Assembly (NCBI GenBank): GCA_002007465.1
Contig: LNAC01000032.1
Span: 1,807,297 to 1,871,296 of the forward strand
DNA length: 64,000 nt
Direction of reading: 5' to 3'
From: Ailurus styani
Taxonomy: Eukaryota > Chordata > Mammalia > Carnivora > Ailuridae
The notes beneath the pieces were generated by a model. The model saw only the letters and a list, made by a program, of their open reading frames with translations. It did no database searches and had not been told where the DNA came from. The position numbers and the translations under genes were made by a program. Positions 51,614-62,474 of this stretch are shown one piece after another (the stretch's first letter is position 1; every line of letters starts with the position of its first letter).

Positions 51614-53703
51614 GTTAGTACAAATGAAACCAAGCAGAATCATTTGAGATATGAGTTTTCATGAAATTGTAAACTATAACAATTTTTTGTATCCCACTGG
51701 TATTACTTGGATGGAATATTTGTCATAGTATAATATGCTGCAGTATAGAAGTTTGTGACTAATGACTAAATTATGTATATGATTCTCATTAGCATTACAA
51801 ATGCAGGAAAACAAGATACAATTGTCAAAATCTTTATTCTGGGATACTTCAATAACATGAAAAAAAGCCCATATTTCAAATATGACTCTTGTCATTTTGC
51901 CACTTAATGAGTGTATTAAAGTGCAGGCCATGTCCATACTGCCTAAAATGTGCGTAATATTTACAAGATTTACTAAAGATGATTTTCACAGTGCCACTGT
52001 GGCCTTTCTTTGATATATGGTCACCTCCAACACATACACAATATAACCAGTTAATCAAATGAAGAGCAGAATAAAGAATGTGGCATGTTTTGTTTTATTT
52101 TTTGAAGGCGTTTACTTTTTTAAATTAATCTCTACACCCAATATGAGGCTCGAACTCACAACCCCTAGATGAGAAGTGGTGCACTCTACTGGCTGAGCCA
52201 GCCAGGTGTCCCAAGACGTGGCATGTTTAAAATTTGAAAACGGATGTGGTCTGAATTACTAAATAGGGAAACCATATAATGACGGTTTGGGGGAGGTTGC
52301 AAATTTTCTTTGTGTTTTTGAAGAGCAAATGAATCTGTTAAATATAAAAAGATTGGGGACAGTTTAGTTTAAACCAAGCAGGCAGACAAATCCCAAATCC
52401 TTTGATGAGTGAATATCCCTTGAAGTACATAACTAATGTCTAATCCCGTCAGCTGTGTGGGTATGTGTCTGTACCCACAGATGCCTGTCAGCTGATTTTA
52501 CAGATCACATTGCTATTGACAGGCGCTTAGGACAGACGTAAAATTTATAGACCTGTCCTTTGTCCTGCGGGAGAGGAAAGAAAATATTCCTTCTGGGACT
52601 ACAGCCATTCTCCTGTCTTCTCCCCCTCTCTTGCTCCATGCTAAAAAGCCAAAGGATAAGAGTTAATGCTTAATGCATGTTCTCAGCGCTAGTCTTCTGT
52701 TGCCTAGCAACCATCAGGATGGATGTTGAGCACTGAAAGGTGGCTAGAAATTCAGAAAGCCAAAGGGTCAGACTGGGTCCCAGCAAATGAAAAGAGTCTT
52801 GCCTCCAAACTGACTTCGAGGGGTTTTTAATTTTAAAAAACACAATAATCATCTTGAGCCAATTTTTTTAAGCAGCCTGATCTCGTGGCAACACTTACTA
52901 ATGCTTTTCATAAGAGGAATATTATCATAATATGTATGATTTACTTTAGAATTCTCCCACTCCATCGCCTGTGCCTTCCTGGGTAAAGTGAAAATAAGGG
53001 TTCTCTTCAAAGCACAGTTTTGCATTTTAGTCCTCATACTGTCCCAGTCTTCATTTTGAATAAAGACATTCTCTCCTAAACTCACTTTGTCTCTGCCCCA
53101 TTCTAATCTCTTTCCTGAAGGTACCAATGCTGCCTAAAATATACCTGATTTAGAATATGCTAGTTACCAGCAGGTTAAAGAGAGTTCATGACACTCTGAA
53201 GGGGTCCAAATTCAGGACTGTGTTCACGATCATGTTTGAAGAAGACAGATGGGGGAACTACACAGACTCCAGACCCCTGAAATAATCCATACACTGGGGG
53301 CTGCTTTGAATAAAAGACCATGAAACGATGTGCTAGTCCACCTTACTGATTCTGAGTTTGGGCGGAATAAAAACTTGAAAACTAAGAAACTGCTCAAGAC
53401 ATTGAATTGGTACCACATTGTTCTTAATGTCTCCAAATCTGGTTTCTGGATGATAATCTTAAATACCTTTCTTTCATCCTTTGTAAGCAAAGAATTAAGA
53501 TTACATTTGATATTGGTATCCATGCCCAATCCTTTAGGAAACTCATCTTGCAATTTGTTTTCAATATAGCAATTCTATGTTGGCAAAATAGAAAGTGTCG
53601 CATGTAATTGACTTGGTATGTTCAATATCTGATTTTGTGAGGTGGTGTTTAATTAGGTGTTTTATAATTTAATGTGTCACTCAATCTTTGTTCTTTTGCT
53701 CAG
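51614..53703 (+). other. COL25A1: COL25A1 intron, 2.1 kb
   Basis: GTTAGT...CTCAG. Holds one diverged reverse SINE (52091-52212); the rest, including a slightly GC-richer part at 52430-52640, is unassigned. Confidence 0.9.
52091..52212 (-). mobile_element. Short diverged CAN-SINE-like element, reverse
   Basis: tttactttttt...ctctacacccaatatgaggctcgaactcacaaccc...gctgagccagccaggtgtccc. It lacks the long CT-rich middle of the others, so it is an older or shorter subfamily. Target duplication ending tggcatgttt at 52081-52090 and 52219-52228 supports the limits. Confidence 0.85.
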
Positions 53704-53730
53704 GGAGAACCTGGAGATCAAGGCGAAAAG
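53704..53730 (+). CDS. COL25A1: COL25A1 exon, 9-codon Gly-X-Y exon
   Basis: 27 bp encoding GEPGDQGEK, three highly charged triplets in phase 0. Acceptor is ...gttcttttgctcag, donor GTAAGA (good match). The Gly-Glu-Pro and Gly-Glu-Lys triplets begin the acidic/basic part of this collagenous block. The intron after it carries the young SINE and the N-joined repeats described in findings. Confidence 0.95.
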
Positions 53731-53911
53731 GTAAGAATGATTCTGCCTGTAACTATCTTTTTTTCCCCAAAAAAGATATGTCAAACCGAACTGTATAGAA
53801 GTGTGGATGACTAGCTAGCCATAGATACAGAGCCATAGATACAAAGAGATCTAACAACCACTGTTCTTGCCGAACTGTTAATTAGTAGGAGAGAATAGCA
53901 TAATTCTTACG

Positions 53912-54176
53912 TATGGACAGAGGTTTGGATAAAAAGGTTTAAAGAAATGGAGGGAAAGGGAGCAAATTTGAACATTCTATGTCAAGCTTCTAAATGGTNA
54001 TATGGACAGAGGTTTGGATAAAAAGGTTTAAAGAGGGCGCCTGGGTGGCTCAGTGGGTTAAAGCCTCTGCTTTCGGCTCAGGTCATGATCTCAGCGTCCT
54101 GGGATCGAGGCCCGAATCGGGCTCTCTGCTCGGCGGGGAGCCTGCTTCCTCCTCTCCTTGTCTCTCTGCCTACTTG

Positions 54177-54217
<41 letters not shown>

Positions 54218-54308
54218 AAATAAATAAAAAAATCTTTAAAAAAAATGTTTAAAGAAATGGAGGGAAAGGGAGCAAATTTGAACATTCTATGTCAAGCTTC
54301 TAAATGGT
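53912..54308. repeat. 87-bp segment present twice, second copy carrying a SINE
   Basis: 53912-53998 is repeated as 54001-54034 plus 54247-54308, with the SINE 54035-54246 inserted at gtttaaaga in the second copy only. The copies are joined by an N at 53999. Apart from the insertion I saw no difference between them. Confidence 0.95.
54035..54246 (+). mobile_element. CAN-SINE, forward, young copy (filled site)
   Basis: Near-consensus gggcgcctgggtggctcagt head, a 30-plus-bp (CT)n run and aaataaataaaaaaatcttt tail. Target duplication gtttaaaga at 54026-54034 and 54247-54255. The empty version of the same locus lies immediately upstream at 53912-53998, separated by an N (see findings). Confidence 0.96.
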
Positions 54309-54373
54309 TTTTAAAAATCCCTAGGCCTGAAAAACTTCTGTTTTTGCCTACTTGCTAAGGCCACTCCAGTGCT

Positions 54374-54375
54374 TT

Positions 54376-54439
<64 letters not shown>
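54374..54439. repeat. (CTTT)16 microsatellite, L1 tail
   Basis: Continuous CTTT tetranucleotide array of about 65 bp, derived from the A-rich tail of the reverse L1 at 54379-54595. Confidence 0.95.
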
Positions 54440-54595
54440 ATTTGCCCCAGGAGTACAGGTCTGTGAATCATCAGACTTACACCTTTCACAGCATTCACCA
54501 AAGCACAAACCCTTCCCAATGTCCATAACCCATCCACCCTATCCCTACCCTCCCACCCCCCCAGTAACCCTCAGTTTGTTTTGTGAGATTAGGAG
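54379..54595 (-). mobile_element. 5'-truncated L1 3' end, reverse, with (CTTT)n tail
   Basis: Read on the - strand it gives the carnivore L1 3'-UTR pattern (gtggatgggttatggacattggg...ctgatgattcacagacctgtactcctgggg) followed by a (GAAA)n tail. Target duplication tccagtgcttttct / tccaatgcttttct at 54365-54378 and 54596-54609 shows a short, fairly recent insertion. Confidence 0.85.
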
Positions 54596-55575
54596 TCCAA
54601 TGCTTTTCTAAGCATCTGTATCTCTCCCTGCTGCTTCTTAGGTCACAAAGTTAAAGGAATACAGATGTTTACCTGCAACAAATACACTGGAAATTGCCCC
54701 CACAAAGAATTCCTATCAAAAAAAGCAAAAAGAGAAACAAAAGGAGGAGAGTGCCATATGTTAAATTTCTCACAGACGTCCTTCCTGACTACTTTTGAGG
54801 CGTCCTGATTATTTTTAGATTCTCAGTACATATCGTGGTGCTAATTTTCCTGGTTCTCATGCTATTTACTTTGATAGTGCTTGAGAAATGTGCTGTCTAT
54901 GTAGGAAGCTACCAAAACATTACATCACACTCTTCAGAAGTGATCTGATCATTATGATGAATTAATATCATCACCTCTAATCCTAAAAGAAGTACACCTA
55001 AAGACGCAGCACACTTCTTGAATGTAACTCTGTTTTTCAGCACTGTGAAGCAAAAATTAAAAAGACATTTATTTAAATGGAGGGAGAGCAAAGCAGAGGG
55101 GATGGCTAGTCAAACCCTTCATTTCTTGACCACTCTGAGCAGGTCCCCGTCTTAAGAAAGTCTGTCAGAGTCTGAAAGACATAGCATTAAGGAGCCTTCC
55201 AGTTTCTTTTTTTAATAAAGGGATTTCCAAGCAAGCTTTTTAAAAGTATGCTAATAGGCTGCCTGTCAAAGTTTCCTCATAAGAGATTATTGGTACATTT
55301 ATTTGGTGTCCAACCAGTTCCTTGTAATCAACTTGAAATTGATCAGTCATCAGATCACTCTTTTGTGTAGAAATTGAGGAGGGGAAAGGAGCAGGGCAAG
55401 CACCGTCCCAGAGATTCATCAGATAGAGCCCCTCAGGCTCCCAGGCTGTTATCGTGTGTCCCTGGCCGTAGACAAACGCCTGAGCAGGTTGACTTCATCC
55501 TTATCTGAAACATGAAAAGGAAACGGAGAGAAAAAATAGAAGTCTCTCTCCCCCACATCTCTTCCTTCTTCCAGG

Positions 55576-55705
55576 GAAACCATCATCAATACTTGATCTC
55601 TTATTTAAAGGAAATTTTTAACTGCTGCAGAAGTGACNAAAAAGAAACCATCATCAATACTTGATCTCTTATTTAAAGGAAATTTTTAACTGCTGCAGAA
55701 GTGAC
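55576..55705. repeat. 62-bp perfect direct duplication around an N
   Basis: 55576-55637 and 55644-55705 are identical by eye, separated by N (55638) and aaaaa. Most likely a gap-closure artefact. Confidence 0.95.
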
Positions 55706-55794
55706 CTCTTAGGAAGCTAAACAGAAGGGCGATCCAGCTTATGGAAACTATGAACAATAACACATTGTTATCGCTAACGGCTATCATTAACAGT

Positions 55795-55990
55795 TTATGC
55801 TGCATCAGATACTGGCCTAGTGGCTTTGCACACAGCACAGTGTTTATTTCTTATAACCCCATAAAGCATTCTTGCCCTTCTGTTACACATGCGAAACGTG
55901 ATGTAGGGAGGATTTCATTTGCCCGGTAGGTGCTGGAGCTGGGTTCAGTCTCTCTGGCGCCAAGGTCCATGATGTTTCCACTATAACATG
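55795..55990 (-). mobile_element. MIR SINE, reverse
   Basis: agtgtttatttcttataaccccataaag...catttgcccggtaggtgctggagctgggttcagtctc. Confidence 0.65.
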
Positions 55991-56763
55991 CTGTAAGACT
56001 TAAATGAAAGAATTCAGCATTGAAGGAATCAAAGCATGAATAATGAGTGAACGACTTTTTTTTTCTAACGCGTTGCTTTGTGGTAGAAAGGAGATGTCGG
56101 TGAGGGAATAAGCACAGGAAATCTCAAAAACAACCCAGAAAGCACAAAGTCTCCAATTTCTTTTTACTATAATTAAAAAAGAGAGAGTGTTCAAATAAAA
56201 TATAGGGTGTTCATTTCACAAATGCAAAACACATAGGTGCAGACAAATTAATCTTCCGCCCGCAGCTTTGAGGGCTGTGTCATGCACTTCGAAGCCCTAG
56301 AGATTTGATTTGAGCTAAACTTGAGGACAAAGTAGGATTTACACAGAAGGGAGGAAAAGGGGAGGGCAGGAGTTCGGGGGGCAGGAATGGCGGGAAGGAA
56401 GGACACGGAGGTGCTGAGGTATGTGGCATGTGGAGGGAATGGTCAAGAAAAAGGCTTTCTTGAGGAGAAAAGACATAGCATTAAGGAGCCTTTCAATGCC
56501 CGAATGAGCTATTAGAATTAGAGAAATATTGCTTTCTGTTGATATCATAGAATAATTTAAAACTGTTCAGCTGTGTTCATTGTAATAAATTTTATTTGGA
56601 CCACTTGATATCAGGCAGCTGCTCAAGTAAAAATACATTAGCTCTCTAGAACATTTGCAACAGATTTTGATGTATGGTGCACATGAAAGCAAACTCAAAA
56701 TAGTGAAAGCTACTGTGTGTGATGTCACCAGTATATTTCACCGTATCACTTCCCCCCCCTTAG

Positions 56764-56808
56764 GGAGAAGCTGGAGAGCACGGCCCCAAAGGTGACACAG
56801 GCGAAAAG
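56764..56808 (+). CDS. COL25A1: COL25A1 exon, 15-codon Gly-X-Y exon
   Basis: 45 bp encoding GEAGEHGPKGDTGEK, five triplets in phase 0. The acceptor is the pyrimidine-rich ...cacttccccccccttag. The donor is AAG|GTACAG, with A at +5, so weaker than consensus. The alternating GE and GPK/GEK triplets resemble known inter-chain salt-bridge patterns in collagens. Human differs at a few conservative positions (GDAGEN..., from memory). A 7.2-kb intron follows. Confidence 0.95.
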
Positions 56809-57150
56809 GTACAGTGTTGTGAAATATGAAAGAATATGTGTATGAGCGAGAAATATTATTCCATGTGTGTGAAAACAGAAGATTTTGAGAAAGGTGAGTG
56901 GTGGTAGCTTAATAAGATAAGATGGGAAATAATTCTACAAGTTCAGAGAACGATTGAGTGTCTAACTTATAAAGGTGATCATTCCACAAACTCCTAGCTA
57001 CAAATTTAAATATTTTAAAAGTAAAATGGTATGTCACAAATTCTAGAAAATGTATAGCTAGGTTTGCAGTAATATGGCCTTCAAAACAAAGTAATTTAGT
57101 CATGTGTAAGTGGGCCACTCCCTACTCAGAAATATAAAATAAAGTTCCTA

Positions 57151-57405
57151 GGGGCACCTAGGTGGCTCAGTTGTTGGGCGTCTGCCTCCGGCGCAGGTCA
57201 TGATCCCAGCGTCCTGGGATCGAGCCCCGCATCGGGCTCCCTGCCCTGCAGGAAGCCTGCTTCTCCCTCTCTCACTCCCCCTACTGTGTGTCCCTCTGTC
57301 AAATAAATAAATTTTCTCTCTGTGTTTCTCTCTGTCAAATAAATAAATAAAATCTTTAAAAAAATAAAAAATAAAATAAAATAAAATAAAATAATAAAAT
57401 AAAAT
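57151..57405 (+). mobile_element. CAN-SINE, forward, with expanded (AAAAT)n tail
   Basis: ggggcacctaggtggctcag head, gatcgagccccgcatcgggc core, two successive gtcaaataaataaat blocks, then about 45 bp of (AAAAT)n-like tail. Target duplication aaaataaagttccta / aaaataaagtttcta at 57136-57150 and 57406-57420 (14/15). Confidence 0.95.
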
Positions 57406-58112
57406 AAAATAAAGTTTCTAGAATTATTCCATTTGTTCCAGTTTGGGGAGAGAACAAGTCACAGGATTGGGAAGAGATATAAAAGTTTGAAAGTGTATGT
57501 CATTTGATTAGAGCCTCTAATGCAATCTTAAAAATTTACCTTACCTTGGAATCTCCTAAATCCAGATACTTTGTCAGCCTTTGCATTGTCTTTTTTTTAA
57601 ATCTTTTAAACCACTATTAGCATTTATATCACAGTGGTCTTGTGAGTGGACTCATCTTCCTACCTCTTCTCATCAGCCCCCTCCCCGCCTATCATTATAA
57701 CTTCTGCTTGGCTTCATACTTCCCAGATATCTCTGGCATAAGAAGAGTATTTCACATCACTTGTGCTATAAAGAATTAAGAAAAAGATCTTTTAAGAAAC
57801 TGAAATTAGAATAGTCAGATTTTCATGAAAATCAAGCCAAGTAATTGAGTGATAAAAAAAGATTTATTCATTTAAGCTTAGAGTTGAGGATAAAAATACT
57901 TCACTTTAAAAATTATTACAGTACAGATGGGTAATGGTTAGTCATAAAAGCATCCCCATAAAAAAAGAAAAAATTTATCTTTCTCATTCTTATAAATATT
58001 AATATAAATGTGGCATGGATGGCAGGAATGAATTAATGTCACCAAATTGCAGTTATGTTTGCATTCGAGGAGCAGTCCAGAAATTAGAGTGGACCCTTAG
58101 TCTCTTGTAGAC

Positions 58113-58303
58113 CAGTGTTTCCCATTTCAGCATTACTAACTTATTGGGCCAGATATTTCTTTGTTGTGGGGCTTTTGGATGTTTGACATCATTCTTGGCC
58201 TACGGCCACTAGATCCCAATAACTATGACGACCAAACCTATCTCTAGACATTGCCAAATGGTCCGTGGGGGACAGCATCACATCTAATTGAGAACCATTG
58301 CTG
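58113..58303 (+). mobile_element. MER20-like hAT DNA transposon remnant
   Basis: cagtgtttcccatttcagcattact...ttgggccagatatttctttgttgtggggc...tagacattgccaaatggtcc...ttgagaaccattgctg, matching MER20 in order and in its terminal bases. Confidence 0.75.
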
Positions 58304-58483
58304 TAGACCCATTTTCTATACCTGTCAAATTTAATTATCATGCTACAATCAAATATGGCATGCATATGCTTAATATGTAATAAGACCAACGATATACCTT
58401 GATCACTCTTGGAGTCAGAATTTCAAACCCCAGTTATACAAACCTGGATGTTATATTTAACTTTCTTGTTTATACTTAAAACC

Positions 58484-58821
58484 GGAGGTCAGCAAACTTT
58501 CAATAAAGGGTCAGAAAATAAATATCTTAGGTTTTTGGGCCTTGTGGTCTCTGTCACAACAACTCAACTCTGTTCTTACAGTGTGACAGCAATCATTAAC
58601 AATATGTACACAAATGAGTATGGTTGCGTTCCAATAAAACTTTATTTTTGAACACTGAAATGTTAATTTCATGGAATTTTCATATGTCATGAAGTATTGT
58701 TCCTTGATTTTTTTTTTTATTTTTTAGCCATGTAAACGTGTGAAAACCATTCTTAGCACTTGGGCCACACAAATGCGGGTGCTTGCTGAAGTTGGCCCAA
58801 GGGCCTTAGTTGCTAGTCTCT
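58484..58821 (+). mobile_element. hAT-type MER DNA transposon remnant
   Basis: ggtcagcaaactttcaataaagggtcagaaaataaatatcttagg...ttccaataaaactttattttt...gaagttggcccaagggcc, a widespread mammalian MER element whose exact family name I am not sure of. It lies between the MER20-like element and a SINE. Confidence 0.6.
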
Positions 58822-58840
58822 GTTTAAAGAAAGAAGAGCA

Positions 58841-59015
58841 TGGGGCGCCTGGGTGGCTCAGTCATTAAGCATCTGCCTTCAGCTCAGGTCATGATTCCAG
58901 GGTCCTGGGATGAGCTGCTTCTCCCCCTCCCACTCCCCCTGCTTGTGTTCCCTCTCTTGCTGTATCTCTCTCTGTCGAATAAATAAATAAAATCTTAAAA
59001 TAAAATAAAAAAAAT
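58841..59015 (+). mobile_element. CAN-SINE, forward, internally deleted
   Basis: ggggcgcctgggtggctcag head and gtcgaataaataaataaaatctt tail, with a perfect 15-bp target duplication aaagaaagaagagca (58826-58840 and 59016-59030). After cctgggat the core jumps to gagctgcttctcc, missing about 35 bp found in the other copies. Confidence 0.95.
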
Positions 59016-60129
59016 AAAGAAAGAAGAGCAGTTTTTTCAAGTGAGAAAAGTTTATGCCACGTCTCAACTACACCTATGTGGATTTCTGTAGAGAATTTTT
59101 TGCTTTAGAAGGTGTATTTTTAAAGCTTCATTTTTGGAATGTAGGCCAATAATCATTTCTTTAATCACACATTTTTGAATTTCAATTTTCTAGTAAAGCA
59201 AATTTTTCTTTGAAATGACTAAGTCCATCTCAAGGGAATACTGTTCTTATCTTTTATTTGAATGCAAATCATTTACCGTAACAACTCACACAGAGTAACT
59301 CTCAATAAATGTTGGCTTTCTTACCACATGGAAATTGAAATCAACTAGATGGGTTGTTTTCTTTTTTGTCAAAAAGTTTTATTAGTCAACTGAAATTAAG
59401 TACAAGAATGCTTCAGTTAAAACGGAAATCATTTCTATAAACTTCCAGTGGGCCTAAACAGGGGATTGTAAATAGGAATCTGTAACATATAATATATAAT
59501 CTGACCTGTAGCATTCATCCCGAGAATGCTGTAATTGGAATATAATTTTTGATGTGTTTTTAAAATATTTCCTGCTTCTGTCATATAATTTGTTTCCAGT
59601 ATGTTGGAAACACTCTTCTCACGGCCTTTGGGTTCAGTATGTGAAACTCATTCATCATTTACCAAGTTTGAGATGTAAAATCAAAAAATGCCTTTTTTTT
59701 TTCTGCCATTGATGTAGTAAATTACGTCATTGACTGATTCACTTTAATAGGATTTTTTTCCTTTTGATCCAACTCTGTGCCTATGGATGGTAAAGCAATC
59801 TAAACCTTTCCAGACTGGTCATCTGGAAATGCTGTGGAACTGTGAAAACCACTAGGCTGGGTTCTGTCCATGGCCAGCAACTACGGTATATTCTAGGCTT
59901 GAGAGTAACACGCCAAAGAATGATTTCAATCATGTGTGGAGTTACTATGCAAAGGTTATGTTTTGCTCTTTGGAGTGTTAATCCCACCAACAAACATAGA
60001 AATGGATTTGTTATCTCTTTCAAACAACTTGAAATTAGGTGTTTGTACAGCAAACTGAATGGTTTGATCACCCCACTCTATTCACAATTCAGTCTGCCGA
60101 TTTGGAAGCTCCACCTTCCCGGTCTTGGG

Positions 60130-60815
60130 ACGACCTGACATGTGCCTTCACTTTCCCTGGTTCCTCTGTCTCCATTCCTGGAAACACACTGCCTTCTTGG
60201 TTTATGCCTACGTAGCATCTTTGATTTGCATCCTCTGAGCCTTTTCTTTTCTTTTTTCTTTTCTTTTCTTTTTATTATGTTATGTTAGTCACCATACAGT
60301 ACTTCATTGGTTTTTGATGTAGTGTTCCATGATTCATTGTTTGCATATCAGAAGCCACACCCATATTTGGAGCTACCATCAAATTGTGTCTTTTTAAAAT
60401 CATGTGTGAAGATTTATCTCAGCGGACCCCTGCACCCCTGGTCAAGGCGGGGCCCTCTCTAACTCGGCACTTGTGGTTGCTTCAGCTTAGAACACTGTCA
60501 ACTCCCTCCTCCACCTTCTATTCTTTAGTCCCCTGAGACCTTAATTTATAAGTCATTTCCCTAGGGCAGCCTTTCAGTCTCCTTCAGATTGGTTAGGTTA
60601 CCTACTCTAGTCTCCCACAACACTCTTTAAAACCCCTTTCATAACCGTTATCAAGGTTTATTGTAATTCCTTGTTTAGTTGGACATCCAGCTCATTGGGA
60701 AAGAAAAACAAATAAACAAAAACTATATCATGTCAAACTATTCCCAGTACCAGTCTATGTTCCTGGCACATACTTGTAAGATAATAAATATTTATTGAAT
60801 AAACAACCTTTTAAA
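60130..60815 (+). mobile_element. L2 fragment, forward, interrupted by a reverse L1
   Basis: ctctgtctccattcctggaaacac...(L1)...tttagtcccctgagacc..., ttcctggcacatacttgtaagataataaatatttattgaataa, the L2 terminus. Confidence 0.65.
60241..60350 (-). mobile_element. L1 3' end, reverse
   Basis: Pyrimidine-rich (TTTTC)n run, then ttattatgttatgttagtca and a tgttccatgattcattgttt block: the reverse complement of the carnivore L1 3' tail. It interrupts an L2 stretch. Confidence 0.8.
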
Positions 60816-61049
60816 AAAATTTTGTTTTCCTTTCAACTATTTTTTATTTCCAGGGAATGGTAGGACTTTTTCCTGTGACATGCATTTGTTTATCATATCT
60901 TCAGCTATATACAGAGACACAAGATTTCCTAAACATGGGAATCTCTTCCTATCCCAGGTGTTTCTTAAACAATAATGGAAAAAAAGGAAGAAAAAGATAG
61001 CAATTTTCATGCTTTCAATCAATAATAGTTTTATGTATATATATTAGTA

Positions 61050-61185
61050 TGTGACTGTCTTGAGCACAGGCCAAGGACAGGGATTATAACTGCGTTGTTC
61101 CCTGATTTCACCCACCTCCCACCATCCCTACGGAGAACGTGGCTGGCACATACTTGGTGCTCAACACTTATCGAATGAATTAATA
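61050..61185 (+). mobile_element. L2 3' terminus, forward
   Basis: cttgagcacaggccaaggacaggg...tggctggcacatacttggtgctcaacacttatcgaatgaatt. Confidence 0.65.
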
Positions 61186-61964
61186 AGTGATAGAAATGTC
61201 ACTGCATTCACTTCATTTATCCACTTAGACTTTACTAACACATACATAACATTATGTACTAACTATTGTGTTTGAAAATGATCACAACCAAAACAGAAAC
61301 TCTCTATTTCTTTTGAATTATCAAAAGTCAAATTCATTTACCTCGAGTGTCTTCTCAAAGGATTTTCCCATTTGTGACTCACCCTGTGGAAATGTGTTTC
61401 CAGACCAGCCGACTTATGAAGTGAAGAGTATACTTAAGACATCGTTGGATTTTTCTGCCTTTAATCCTGTATTCACTTTCACTTTTGGAGGAATGAGGAT
61501 TATAAGCACTGACGGTCTTATTTCCACGACTTGCAGGACTATCCCTTAAAATGTTTAACTTATGACTGTCTTTCAGCAGTTGTCTTGCCACTTAAAAGTT
61601 ATAAAAATTCCTTGAGATTTCACAGTCTAAGTTTTTAAAAAGAGAATTAAAATATCACTCATAGTCACCTCTAATGAAACTGCTCCAATTTCCACGAATA
61701 AATCAGCCTTTCAGGAAACTGTCTTTCTCTCCAACCACTTTCTATGAGAACTAAATCTAGTTCTTAGTCTCATTGGTAGATTATCCAGCCACTTTCCATT
61801 AAGACATTAAAATAAAAAGGTTTTAAACTGCAGTTAATACAAGCGACTTCCATTTATTTACACGTTTACCACGACTTTTATGCCCTGTTGTCAAAATGAA
61901 ATAAACCAATAATTCTTATTCTAATAAAAAGAATATGGCAATGGAATTTAGGAAGTCCAAAATT

Positions 61965-62100
61965 CAGTCATCCTCTCGTTGCTTCAATTTCCTTATCAAG
62001 TGAAAATAATAATATCTGCCCAATTTCATCAGAGTTTTATGAGGTATAAATGAGATGAGAGAAGGGACTTAGCAAAGTCAAAATTGCTTTTACGAATACA
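61965..62100 (+). mobile_element. MIR SINE, forward, partial
   Basis: ttgcttcaatttccttatcaagtgaaaataataatatctgccc...tatgaggtataaatgagatgagag. Confidence 0.65.
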
Positions 62101-62474
62101 AAGGTCTTACTGTGCAAAATATTGCAAACCTGATTCATTGGTGTTGATGGCTTTCAGATTTGATTTAGTAGAAATAAGTATTATTTTATTAGCCACATTT
62201 ATTTTACTCCCCATTTGGAACTCAATTGAATGTTAATGATCAGAAAGAGAAATCAGTACAAGACAGTATTTAGGGCTCTTCTGTTTTGTCATGTTTTAAT
62301 TTTTCCATGGGTAATAACAATTACAGATGTCAAAGAAGCTCACATATGTATCAGTTTCTTCAGTAAGCTAATTTATGATTTCCTTCTCCTTCCTGTTTTT
62401 TTCCCCCTCCTAAATTTTTTTTCTCATTTAGATCCTTGACTGCTGACTTGTTTAAAACATTCTTTTTGAGATTT

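Larger units (their letters stand above)
53731..56763 (+). other. COL25A1: COL25A1 intron, 3.0 kb, with two assembly-suspect duplications
   Basis: GTAAGA...CTTAG. Contains the N-joined empty/filled SINE site (53912-54308), a reverse L1 tail (54379-54595), an N-flanked 62-bp duplication (55576-55705) and a reverse MIR (55795-55990). Its true length is probably shorter by the duplicated stretches. Confidence 0.85.

Noticed and set aside
54311..54611. ORFs with long KERKKERK or FFLSFFLS runs
   Set aside because: Translation of the (CTTT)n microsatellite.
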